From assembly GCA_021464245.1 (NCBI GenBank), contig JADCRB010000007.1:4621125-4685124 (forward strand): a DNA stretch of 64,000 bases, written 5' to 3'. The position numbers and the translations under genes were made by a program. Source of the DNA: Carallia brachiata. Taxonomy: Eukaryota; Streptophyta; Magnoliopsida; Malpighiales; Rhizophoraceae. The notes below the pieces were generated by a model. It worked only from the letters and a program-made list of their open reading frames with translations, searched no databases and was not told the DNA's origin. Positions 36,503 to 48,041 of the stretch are shown here, piece by piece (position 1 is the first letter of the stretch; the number at the start of each line of letters is the position of its first letter).

Positions 36503-39184
36503 CCTTACATAGACACACACACACGCACAACACATTTTGACGACTAACTATCTCAGAATTTGGTCATATTTGTATTCATTATATTTCCTGCTTTCTTATA
36601 TATGCCTTTGCAGGTGCAGGGAGACCGGTAATGGATTGGGAAACTCGAGTCAAGGTAGCAGCTGGGGCAGCGCGTGGCATAGCTTACCTACACGAAGACT
36701 GTAATTCTCCCTCTTGTATTCCTGGAATAGTTTTGCACCTGCAAATTTGTTTTTGGGCCATTTCGACTTGCACTTATTTAATCCCTTAAGCAGCATCCTT
36801 CACTCTTGTTTTGGGCAATATTTTTGCTTTGAATCATTGTACAAGATAAGTGCCAGTTATAGGCACATTCTATCGTAAGATTGAGAGCTTGTGGATGACC
36901 TCTTAAAAAAAAAACTAATAGTGTGAAAGTTGGCTAAAGTTTCTAATTGTCAGTTGAACTAAGATGCTGACACATAGAACCTGTGAGCTTGAAAATTTTA
37001 AGGCAGATGGTACCAATAATGAAATACACATATTTACTTCTCCTCTGCCAAACCTGCTTCCTCACATCTTTTATACTTATAACCTGTTCTGATGCATTTT
37101 TCTCTTGTTTTGCTGATTTGTTACGTACCAGGCCATCCTCGTATAATTCACAGGGACATCAAGTCATCAAACATTTTGCTTGATAGCAATTTTGAAGCTC
37201 GGGTACGCCCCTTTTTTGAAAATGGTTTTCTTATCAATTACAGTTAAATTTAGAAAGAATTACTCTTATGTCTGTCCCCTTATGCCATCCCAATTTTACT
37301 GGAGTATTTTTCTAAGCCCAGTTTGTGTTTCTTGTAACATGCGAATTTCTCATCACAGGTATCCGATTTTGGGCTAGCAAAGTTAGCACTGGAACTAGAA
37401 TCAAATACACATGTAACCACTCGTGTTATGGGTACCTTTGGGTAGGTGATCCGTGAGGGCTTTTTGATACATTCCTATCTATTTGTGTGGGTATCATGTG
37501 CGTGCCATGGAGAAGGAAGTGATGAAAGCTAGTTGGTCCAATGTTGTGCAAATAAAATGGCATTAGATATGGCAAATTTTGCTTCGTAGGTTGAATGTAT
37601 AGCAATAGATCTAGATCTCTTGTTTATCCAGTTCTGCCTTTCTTGTTTCATGTTCCTCTTTTATGAGTGGAACTCTTATTTTCCAGATATATGGCTCCAG
37701 AATATGCAACAAGTGGCAAGTTGACTGAAAAATCTGATGTTTATTCTTTCGGGGTTGTGCTGTTGGAGATAATTACAGGCCGCAAACCTGTAGATGCTTC
37801 TCAGCCACTGGGAGATGAAAGCCTAGTTGAATGGGTAAGTCACTATGACACTCTAAATGTTATCTCCTATAGAGCTGTGCATATTCTGTGATTTACTTTT
37901 ATCTTAAAATCGCTGGGGATGGTGGAATTCCATTTTAGAATCAATGATTTCCTGTTTAATTTTTGCAGCAATGTCAACATTAGCCTCTGATTTGCTAGAT
38001 GATAAAGCAATGTTTGTTTAAAATCTCTACAGTGGTTCAAATTTGAAATGCTACCTAAGCAGTCATAAATAAATCCAAATTTATTCAGCATGTTTATAGC
38101 TGGCTATCCTTTGTCATTTCAAAGGGCGTCCTGATGCTTGAGGAGGCTCCCACTCTGTGGGTTCTTGGGAAGGGGTCAAGTGTACACATCCTTACCCTTG
38201 TTTTCACTTAGTGGTTGTTTTCGTAACTCAAACCTATGACCTACAGTTACTCCAAGGCTCACCCTCTATCACATCGACTTCAGATGGTACCTGAAGAAAA
38301 CAAAAACATTCTTACCCTTCTTCAAGGAAAAATGTGGGGTGATAGGTCTAGCCTTGAATACGCATCTCAATTTATCTGAATAGCAGCTTTTATCCTTCTT
38401 ATGTGACCAACTCTACCTTTTCTTCGAGTCCTTAGTTTATATCTAGAGCAGGTTTTCCTATATGTTGTCAATTGTGTTTCATTGCCCCAGAAAACTTGTA
38501 GTGCTTCATTTTTTGGTTTCCTTTTTCCGGATAATCATTTTATAGCCGTGTGCGTAAATTATGTATGAGTTGATTGAAGAAACCTAGCTTATTTCTTTGA
38601 CATTAACCAAAAACAAAAAGTGAGAGTAGGGTATGAAGGAGTTGGTATGGAGCAGAATCCCTGGCAAATTTATTCGGGCACGGTGATTAATTCTACTTCA
38701 AACTTGTCTTCAGGCTAGACCACTGCTTACTGAAGCATTGAATGGTGAAGACTTTGAGGCATTGGTGGATCCAAGACTGGGGAAGAACTATGTTGCGAGT
38801 GAAATGTTTAGAATGGTTGAGGCTGCTGCAGCTTGTGTTCGTCATTCAGCTGCAAAGAGGCCACGAATGAGTCAGGTAATCATGGTTCCTGATCTACTTT
38901 TCTCACCTCTCCATTGAAAGATCTGATTTTACTGTCTCACTTAATCCTTTACACCTTCCCAGGTGGTGAGGGCTTTAGACTCGTTATATGAGTCATCAGA
39001 TCTTTCCAATGGAATGAAACCTGGCCAAAGTGGGATAATCGATTCAAGAGAACATTCTGCACGAATCAGAATCTTTCAGAGGCTGGCATTTGGCGGTCAA
39101 GACTATAGTTCCGATTACTTCGATCATACTCACAGTAGCTGGAGGAGTCATGAACATGGTGACCGGAGTACCTTTATACCTTAG
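34396..39184 (+). CDS. PERK-family proline-rich receptor-like protein kinase
   Basis: Exons: 34396-35398, 35933-36343, 36614-36700, 37132-37202, 37359-37441, 37687-37834, 38714-38875, 38963-39184. All introns are GT..AG and the sum is 2187 nt (728 residues). Residues 1 to about 280 form a Pro/Ser-rich extracellular region with PPPP runs, thought in this family to contact the cell wall. A single membrane segment ([17 protein letters not shown]..., about 280-308) is followed by basic RKPKRR. The kinase domain is complete: [26 protein letters not shown] (about 506), DFGLAK (about 526), [14 protein letters not shown], and [19 protein letters not shown]. The C-terminal tail has [17 protein letters not shown]. 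There is no cleaved signal peptide, as is usual for PERKs. PERK8/9/10/12/13 are the closest in style; the exact orthologue is not decided. Confidence 0.95.
34847..34884 (+). repeat. (TCC)n microsatellite coding for polyproline
   Basis: Twelve or so TCC/CCT units in exon 1 of the PERK gene encode an uninterrupted run of prolines. Length variation would change the extracellular domain. Confidence 0.95.
36441..36500 (+). repeat. compound (TC)15(AC)15 microsatellite in PERK intron 2
   Basis: Thirty bases of TC followed directly by thirty bases of AC. A second short AC run follows near 36513. It is a likely polymorphic marker. Confidence 0.97.
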
Positions 39185-40936
39185 ATTTTTGGCTTGCGTC
39201 GGCACATACCATATTCAGTAACAGCTGTTCTAAAGAGGCTATCATTATGCTCTTCTTGGACTTTTACACACACCCAACACTGGAAATTCTCATGCCTTTG
39301 TTTCTATATTTTGTAAATTCATTTTTTGTTCTCCGGATCCCTTCCTGGCTAACATGATTTTGCCTTAGCTGCCTCATTCTCCCATTCTTGTTTTGTATAT
39401 CTATATAAGCCTGTTTTTTTTTTTTTTTTTTCTTTTTTTCAATTCTAGCAGATCCTGAAAGTTTCCTTGACTTTTTGTTTGTCTTTCCAATCCTGAAAAT
39501 TCTTTTCTGAAACATTATCAGGCATTGAAGTCTTTTGACTCTATAGTAAGCAAACCCCTGTTTCTACAATACAGTAAGCCACAAGGGACAGCAACAATCT
39601 TCCATGCTTGCAAATTCTCAGAGCTTACAGAAGCGGAGCTTTTCTTGTGAATAAAGTTGGTTGATCGCATTTCCAGTGAAAAAAAAAAAAAAGGAAAATT
39701 ATTGGTGCCAGCCATATTAGCATTGGAATAATGCTTCCGCTGCCTACAAAGAAAAATGAGACTCAGAAATTTTTGCTGGATACAACATTTTATGAATTCA
39801 TTTGTAAATATATATATATATATAGTGATATAATGAACATTAATATAAAATTTATTTATTTTATATTAAATATTATTCTTGTAATATATATTTCATATAT
39901 AATATAATTTTTTTTACTTAAATGAGTGTATAAAATTGTGTGTTCATGTAATTGGATTCAATTGAGTAAAACAAAATACACGAGAAAATTCGTGAATTGT
40001 TTTTGTGACGTACAGTGAACAAGGTTAATTATATTGAATTATTATAAGAGCATCCCGTGTATTTTTTTGAGCATAGTGGACAAAAGTCAAAACATTAATA
40101 ATATGTTTGAATTGTGATATTTTAGTACGAACAAAAATTATAAAAAAAGAGAATTAAAAAAAAATGATGTAAAAATTTAGATTATATGAAAATTTTGTAT
40201 AAATAAAATTATAAAAATATCTTTAAAAATAATTAAAAAATTAAATTAAAATTATAAAAATATCTTTACAACTAATAGAATATATTAAAATTATTATGGT
40301 CATTATTTTTCTATTTTTTATTTTAATTTTTTTGATTGATTTGACAACATTAATCTTTTTTTCCTTTCCAACCTCTTTCTCGTGCTTATCAAACAAAGAA
40401 AAATTCTAAATTTTTTTTTCTAATTCTTTTTTAACACTAAACCAATCACAGCATAAATCTTTGAAAGAGATACAAGATACTTACTTCCATAAGTTTATGA
40501 AGACTAACGTAAATTTAATTTTATCCAATGCACTGCATAATACAAATGAACAGAGACCGTATTGAAGTTTAGTATTGGACAAGTAAATTTCGTCTATTCA
40601 TGAAGATTCGTTCGAAACTTCAAAATTATGACAAAATGCAAGTGTCAGAAATTAAAGAAGTTTCCCCTCCAACATCCACTGACAACGTCTAATCAGTTAT
40701 CTTTCTTTTCTTTTTTTTATTACTTTCAAAAAATACACTCATGATAATTGCCACAGAAAAGTGAAAACCAACTGCAGCCCCAAAGGAAAGGTTAAAAGAA
40801 CAAAACGCTGTCGGTTTGGTGGAAGCTTCAAAGGCATCTTCCCTTCTTCGATCCACTCGGCCCCGACGCACGGGGTCACAGCACACACACAAACACACAC
40901 ACAAAAAAAAAAGAAATCAATCGCGGCGAGAGAGAG
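39185..40936. other. spacer between PERK and the TMEM33-like gene
   Basis: The PERK 3' UTR probably covers the first few hundred bases. A (TA)n run lies near 39809-39825. From 39.8 to 40.5 kb the DNA is AT-rich and repeat-like. CACACA repeats near 40880-40905 and a GA-rich leader precede the next ATG. Confidence 0.5.
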
Positions 40937-41125
40937 ATGGGAGAAGAGAGAGAGGAAGCGCAGAGGATAAAGAGGGCGGCGGCGGCGGCTTACGATTACG
41001 AGAACGACGCCCGATGGCCGGCATACTGGTCAAACATCCTCATCCCTCCCCACTTGGCCTCCCACTCCGACGTCGTCGACCACTTCAAGCGCAAGTTCTA
41101 CCAGCGCTACATTGTCCGTACATCC

Positions 41126-41163
<38 letters not shown>

Positions 41164-43496
41164 CCTTCAAATTCACGCACTTCCAACGCATATTCTCATC
41201 TGGGTTTACTTGATTTTCTTTTGGGGCGTCTTCTCGCGCGATTTCTCTTTCTTTGCGTATTACAGTTTCTTGATTTGGATTTTATTCTTTGGGTTTCCGG
41301 CTTGGAATTGTGAATTTTCATCTGGGTTTCTTTTCATTATGTTTTCGTTTATTGGAAGAATTTTTTTTTGTGTGAATTTAGGGTATTTTGTTATGCAGCT
41401 TCTGACCTGGCTTTGGTGAATTGTGAATTGAATTGTTGTTGGCTTTGTGTTCTTTTCATAATTGCCTCTATCTTGCCGGTAGATTTTATCCCTTTTCGCC
41501 ATTTAAAACTGGTTTCTTGATTATTGCTATCATTGATAATATAGAAAATGTGTAATTTATTTGTACACGGCTATTGGATTTAGTTGTTTATTGGAAATAC
41601 TGGTAGTTCTTCTGTCTGTTTATTTTGGTTCTTGCTGAAGTTTTGTATTGTGGGGAACTTCGATTTTGAGTACTTGAAGACTGGGTGTTAAAGAGCGATT
41701 CTTCTGGCATAAATTGATCGCACTGTGCTTTTTTTAATTGGTAAAGTGGCTGTTTTCATTCCATTTTTATATAATTCTGGGATTCAGGCTACTGCATATG
41801 TGGGTTGAAGTTGTGTGGTTCTACTTTATTCTTTTTCTTTTGGCCATGATTTTCTTGGAGCACCCTAATGTGGGCACTTTTCCTCTCATGGACTTCGAGA
41901 GCTACCTGCAGTTAATTACACCCGGACATGTTTCATCGGCAGGATCCTGATCTTGTGGTGGAGGCAATGTCATCAACTGGTTCATCTCAACCAACCAGAC
42001 CATCTGCATCGTCCTCAGCATCATCCACGACTTCAAGTGATCAACCTCGACAACGTAACACAGGTTTGTTGGTTTTTCGGTCACAGTCACTTGATAATGT
42101 AAAATTAGTAAATTTTTCTTGATTTGTCTTACCAGTAGATAGAACGTTTAGTCTTTTTCCAGTCAAGCACTTGTTAACCGAATTGAACTGATGTGTTGTA
42201 CTGTAGGTTCAACAAATAGAACTTCTGGAACATCTACAGCACCTGGTTCAAATCCAACTTCTGTACGCTGGGATCGACAAACAATACAATTTTCTATTAA
42301 TGCTTGGGTATGGGGGTTTAATTTTTCTACTGTATGCTTATGTGCAGGCCACTGATATGTATTTATAGAAATATTTCTAATCTTCTATTGGTGTGCAATT
42401 CTTTGTATTGATTAATGAACCTTATCTTTTCAGTTACTTGAGCTTTTGCTATTGCTAACCTGGCTATTATATATCTAAATTTTGCATGCCTGCCAGATTA
42501 ATGTTTCTTAAATTTGGTGCTATGCTCTAATGCATGCAGGTTTTTGTTGTCGCCGTGCTTGCAATCATTCCTCTTGTTCCTCAAAATCTTTCAAATAGGG
42601 TCTATCGGCTCTCATTTATGGGCACTGCATGCTCGTCTCTGTATTCTTTGTACACACTATATGGGGTAAACTAAAGTTCTTATGTTTTTTGCTTTAATTC
42701 CTGCAACCATGTTATGCTCTCATTTGCACATGATCAACCGGCTTTTTGTGTTGTGCAGAGACCCAGAGCATGGAATCTGCAGGCTGTGCAAGTTTACTTT
42801 CAGTCAATAATTGCAACCAAAGACTTTATCTACTTCATCTATTGTCTTACATTTGTCACTTCACATCTTTGCCTCAAATGTGAGCATTGCCTGCTTCAAA
42901 TTACGTACTCATTCCTTTTCATAATGCTTTTCAATTGTAAATCTGTATTAGTCCTTCTGTTTGACCGGTGAAGTAGGATGGACTTGTGATGACTATCTTT
43001 CTGCAGTTGCTTTAATTCCCATTGTATGCCGAGCATTGGAGCATGTTGCTAAGTTCTTAAGGCGCAATTTTACACGTTCCACCTTATACAGGTATTTTCT
43101 CTCAAACCACGATCTGCATTCTTAGTTTCTATAGGTTTTGTGGATCCATAGTTCAGGTTTTTGCTTCATAGTTAGTTCCCTGGTTCACAGCTGTTTAGTT
43201 GTTACTGTTACTGTGGTTCTTACTTTTGCATTATCAAGTAAAACTTCCTATTTTATTTGTCATGTATTTCGTTAACGGAATGCTGCTAATAGGTGTTATA
43301 GGGAGTCTGCTCATGAGATTTTTCAGGCCCATCGTTCTGCTCAATTTAGACCATAACCTCTTCTTTTTTAGTCACTTCTTCTGGAATCAAATGTGCGACC
43401 ATCAAAGTAAACAAGAAATTTTCCCCTAGTTATTCCAAAGCAGTCTGCATTTACAAGATTGACACCCGCATTTCCATCTCTGGGATCCATGCCTGT

Positions 43497-43530
<34 letters not shown>

Positions 43531-44563
43531 GTGTCTCCCTGTGTCCCCCCCTCCCTCCACCCAAAAGAAGTGGAAATTAGTTGTAAACCATGAAACAAGC
43601 ACAAGCACTCAAAGGAAAACCAGGGATGACACCATGGAAAAATAGGAAGAGCAAAGGGAATGGAAGCTAGAAATTAAAAAAATTCAAATAACCATAACCT
43701 TTGAAGGCCTAGTAATCCCTATCCTTGTGTGAAGAGCCTTGAACAGTATATTTGTAACTGCTGTACCCTAATTCAGTAATCCTACCTGTCTGGGAGTGGC
43801 AGCATCCATCAACTTACATATCTTAGGTCAGCGCCAGCATATTTTGCACCTATCGAGTAATGAACCATGTGTTTGGCTGAGCAGGAAGTACCTTGAGGAC
43901 TCTTGTGTGTGGGTGGAGTCGAACACAACTACCCTTAGCATTCTGTCTTCACATGCAGAGATCGGACTTGGCTTTCTCTTGATCATCTCTTTGTTTTCGT
44001 GAGTTCCTAAAAAGCTTTGTTTATTTGTTGTTGTTTACTCTACCTGCTGGGTGCAAATTTTTCTTTTCCTTCACAGTTGACTTTTTTAAATCTTCTGTAT
44101 AAATATGCAGGTGGCAACGCAACATTATACAAACATTTATGTACTGGCAGGTAAAATACTGAATACCATGCAGTTTGTCAAAAATAGACACTACATAGGT
44201 CCTCAGCTGCTTATTAATGCATTTCTCATCCAGTCATCCATTACAAAAGTTTTATACAGCAATGACGAATTCTATGTTGCATTATATTCTTGAAATAACT
44301 GAGGAACTTGGAAACCAAACTCCTTGTGAAATATTTGATGCCGACCATTTTTGTTAATTAAGTTGGTCTTTATCCTCATTTATTGCAATCCACGGGGTTC
44401 TTTCTGGCAGCTGTTGAAGCTCATGTATCATGCTCCTGTGACTGCTGGTTATCATCAGAGTGTGTGGGCTAAGATTGGGAGGACCGTCAATCCACTTATC
44501 CAACGTTATTCTCCATTTTTGATAACCCCAATTTCTGCCGTTCAGAGATGGTGGTTCAGATAA
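40937..44563 (+). CDS. TMEM33/Pom33-like transmembrane protein
   Basis: Exons: 40937-41113, 41943-42063, 42207-42307, 42540-42665, 42759-42879, 43007-43091, 43885-43998, 44111-44150, 44411-44563. They join in frame to 1038 nt (345 residues). Family members sit in the ER and nuclear envelope and help shape membranes and nuclear pores; in plants the role is little known. The start is MGEEREEAQRIKRAAAAAYD, then DARWPAYWSNILIPPHL, a Ser/Thr-rich linker (about 74-115), and hydrophobic segments: VFVVAVLAIIPLVP, FIYFIYCLTFVTSHLC and IGLGFLLIISLFSW. The C-terminus is conserved (WQLLKLMYHAPVTAGYHQSV, then RRW-like QRWWFR). The N-terminal Ala run comes from GGC repeats. Intron 1 has a CT microsatellite (about 41130-41158). 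Confidence 0.93.
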
Positions 44564-46331
44564 ATGTCCAAGGAATAGCATCGGGAATGCCAGTTGTTCT
44601 GCATGGGGAGTGTTATCATTGTCATCATCCTTTGGGACTAACTTTTGATGTTACCAACTACCAACCTTCCATATTGATTCTGGAGTGATAAAATCCAAAC
44701 TTTTCTCATGTTTCCCTTTCTGGGTTCTTGGTCCTTATAAGTTGACTATTGAGATAAATGAGGATGTTATGGAATTCCTTTTTGCTATTGGTTTTTACTT
44801 GATAGAGCATTTTTTTGGCCAACCACGTTTTAATACAATGAAGGGATGCCTTCCATTTTCATGATAATGATGCCATTCTTCCGCTATATGTTATGCATTA
44901 AGGAAACAGTTAATTGCCTTGGATTTGATGGTGGAAGACCAATAGGTCTTATCTTGTGCCAGAACTTTTGTTCTCCGAAACGTAACCTCTTGTGTGGTCA
45001 AAAACTGTGAAAGTAATGAACGCAGTTTTTGGTGTTGCCAAAATCTTAGTAGGGAAGGTGTGAGATGGAATTGAGTCGCTATATTGTCAGGGCATAGGAA
45101 TGCATGAAATGGTACGTTTGGTGAAAATACCAACGGAATCAGTGGAACGCCAAAGTGGTGGTGGTGGCAGGAAATTGCAGAAGAGGAAAGTTAAATCAGA
45201 AGCCCACGATAGAAAGGGGGTTGGTGGTGGGCCCGGGAGAATGAATCAACCTCAGTCATAAATTACGCAATGTGTCCATCTAAATCCACCAAATCGATAC
45301 CCACTAACTTACACCTCAGGCTCTGTCGTGCCCAAGTGGGGAGATTGAATACCCTTTGTCCTATCTTTTAGTAAAGGCATTTCCCATATGGCCATATCCT
45401 TTCTTTGTTTATCAGCCAACCAATTGTCTGTTTTTTTGGTTTTTCATGGCTTTTTATTGATAATTGATATGCACATTTGTTATATACTTATCATAATCAA
45501 GCCCGCAGAATGTTCTGGTATAATCCATAAAAGGTTAAACCATTGTATCTAGTTGGGCTATGCCTTTACATGTTCGTGAGGTCTTTCTAAGATTTCAACT
45601 TTCATGAGGCTAAAGAAATTTATTAGCACAGGCTCCTGTTAAGAGAGAGTTAGGAGTTTGACTCTTACTTCTCATCTCCTTTTTTTCTTTTTTTTATAAT
45701 TCTAGCAGATGAATTAAAAAAAAAATCTGTCAATAAAACAAAGAATCTATAAGATATTGATGACCTTAAGTAAACTAGTCGGAACCGTTACTGGTTGCAA
45801 TGTCTAACGTTTCATCATAAGCAAATATGCAACTTCGAGAAGATAAGAGAAAGGTTCAGAGATTGAATCTATCTTGTGAAAGTGGAGTCCAGCTGAATGA
45901 TGGGCATCTTTTTATTCCTTGTCAATCAATTATTAGAGAGGCAACATATCATGCATCGTCAATCCTATCTGTCACAAAAGTTCTAACAATCAAATTCCTT
46001 TTTTTTTTTTTTAATAGAATTCGCATCATGTGAACTGTATTACTTATGTTGTACATCTGTTTTCGCTAATTAAAGGACGAATAATTATGAATAAATGAAA
46101 CATTCGCATGCTTGCATGCGCCATCAATGGAGATCACCGTCGATATTTGTTATTTTTTCCGCCATTGGGAGCTTGCTTTTGATGGTCATAGTTGCGTGTA
46201 TCCGCTTTGGTGGTAAAGAGGATTATGTGACAAGTTGACCTCGTTTATTTAACACTAAAAATATTTTTAGTATTTAATCAAGTTCTAATTGATATCAAAT
46301 TCAAACTTTAAACTTTTTCTTCCTTTCTATA
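44564..46331. other. 3' flank of the TMEM33-like gene and spacer
   Basis: The first few hundred bases are probably 3' UTR. A G-rich part (45140-45240, with GGTGGTGG and GGGCCCGGG) stands out from the AT-rich surroundings, but I see no gene in it. Confidence 0.4.
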
Positions 46332-46800
46332 ATAGAGTTTTTATATAAAGATAACAAATTTTAATGTTACAAGAATTGAAAATTTTTATATTAAACACAT
46401 CAAAATCTAATGCCACAAGATTTAAGAGTTTTTTCATTGAAGATTTTAAATCCTAATGCTACAAGTATTATAAGTATTTATTTATGCTACACTTACTAAA
46501 TCCTAATGCCACAAGGATTTGAAGTATTTATATTAAAGATATCAAATCCTAATACTATAAGGATTAGGAATTCCCATAGTAAAGATATCAAATATTAATG
46601 CAACAAGGATTATAAGTTTTTATATTAAAAATATCAAATCCTTATGTCACGAGAATTAACATTTTTTACATTTTTTTGAGAAAAAATATTTTTTACATTA
46701 AATATATCCACTCCTAATGTTACAAGGATTATGAATTATTTTATTAAAAATTTCAAATCTTAATATCGCAAGGATTAAAGATTTTTATATTAAAAATATT
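46332..46800. repeat. 46-bp minisatellite, about nine degenerate units
   Basis: The unit centres on AAATCCTAATGCCACAAGGA followed by a variable ...TTTATATTAAAGATATC part. Anchor words fall near 46359, 46405, 46451, 46501, 46547, 46593, 46639, 46712 and 46758, so the step is 46 except for one 50-bp step and one 73-bp step that holds a T/A-rich insertion. It lies between the TMEM33-like and ICME genes. Unit divergence suggests an old array. Confidence 0.9.
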
Positions 46801-47831
46801 AAATAAAGTCTTAAAACCTCAATCTACCTAAAAGTTTAAGTTAATAGGTTGAAAATTTATGGATATTATAAGTTATGTCGAATCTTTATACTTTAATAAT
46901 ACAAGAATTTATATTCTTTACTTTAATTTTATGAGAATTTATACTCTTTAACAAATCTCATGTTAGCACAAATTTTTAAATAAATTAATTGAATTGTACT
47001 CCTTTATTTTTGAAGTGATATAGCAAATATAGTAGAATTCTATGTAGTTACTAATTATCTCACACTAATGTACTTGAATTCTAAAAAAAAAAAGAAAATA
47101 AAAATAAAATAAATTTAATCGTAGCAATTTTAATGACAAGTCATAACTTGTCAAAAAAAATAGGAGGAGCCGTGCACGAGATAGATTCGCACGCATTGTG
47201 GAATTGACAGTTGGCCAATGGCTTTTCAATGCTTATATAAATATATAAAATCTGGTTGCACCCAAAAGTGGAAGATTCGAGTCTACACAACTAATTTTTA
47301 TGCTATACATCAATTGTACTATATTGATATTTTGGTATGTAAAATAAAATATTTCATATATACCATAAAATTAATTGTGTTATAAAAACTAGGAAAACAT
47401 TCATTTTGAGTCTGCATTTAGGAAACGTTCACGGAAACATAACCATATTAGTTGATTATAAAAAGAAAAAAAATAAAAACGAGAAGGAAAAATAACGTGT
47501 TAGAGAATTTATTCAGTTAATTAACAAAAATTAAAATGAAAAAAGAAAAAGAAAATTACCAGGAAAGACAAAAATTTTCCCGAAGTTTTCAAAGACAACC
47601 GTTATAAAAGCACAGGGCAACGCGGAAGAGCCTTTAACTCAAAAAAAATAAAAGATAAAAGAGTCATAGAGTGCTAAAGGCGGAAGAACAAAAAAAAAAA
47701 AAAAAAAAGGCAAACGCGCGTTCAAATTCTCTCCTTTGTTTTTTAATCGGAGACTCCGAAAGGAAATCTCCGCCGCGGGCGGCAGATCTCCGCCGCCCAT
47801 TCCCTCATCAACCTGAAAAGGCGATTCCGAA
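46801..47831. other. spacer and ICME promoter/leader
   Basis: AT-rich to about 47.6 kb, then a G/C-richer leader (CTCCGCCGCGGGCGGCAG, repeated CTCCGCCG words near 47767-47800) in front of the ICME ATG. A TATA-like TATAAAAG lies near 47602. Confidence 0.45.
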
Positions 47832-48001
47832 ATGATTGACGCCGCGAAACCGCTGCTCTGTTCGCAACCGCGAAGACGAGTGGCCGGGAAGGCGGCCAAG
47901 CCCGAGCGGCAGCAGTCGTTCAGCCGAGATATCGGCCGCGCCGCTTCAGAGACTTACTTGCTCACTCGCCTCACCATCACTCTTCTCCGATATCTCGGGT
48001 A

Positions 48002-48041
<40 letters not shown>

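Noticed and set aside
40816..41313. 165-residue plus-strand frame over exon 1 of the TMEM33-like gene
   Set aside because: It is in another frame, runs through the intron CT repeat and has no conserved motif. The frame from 40937 splices into a complete protein.
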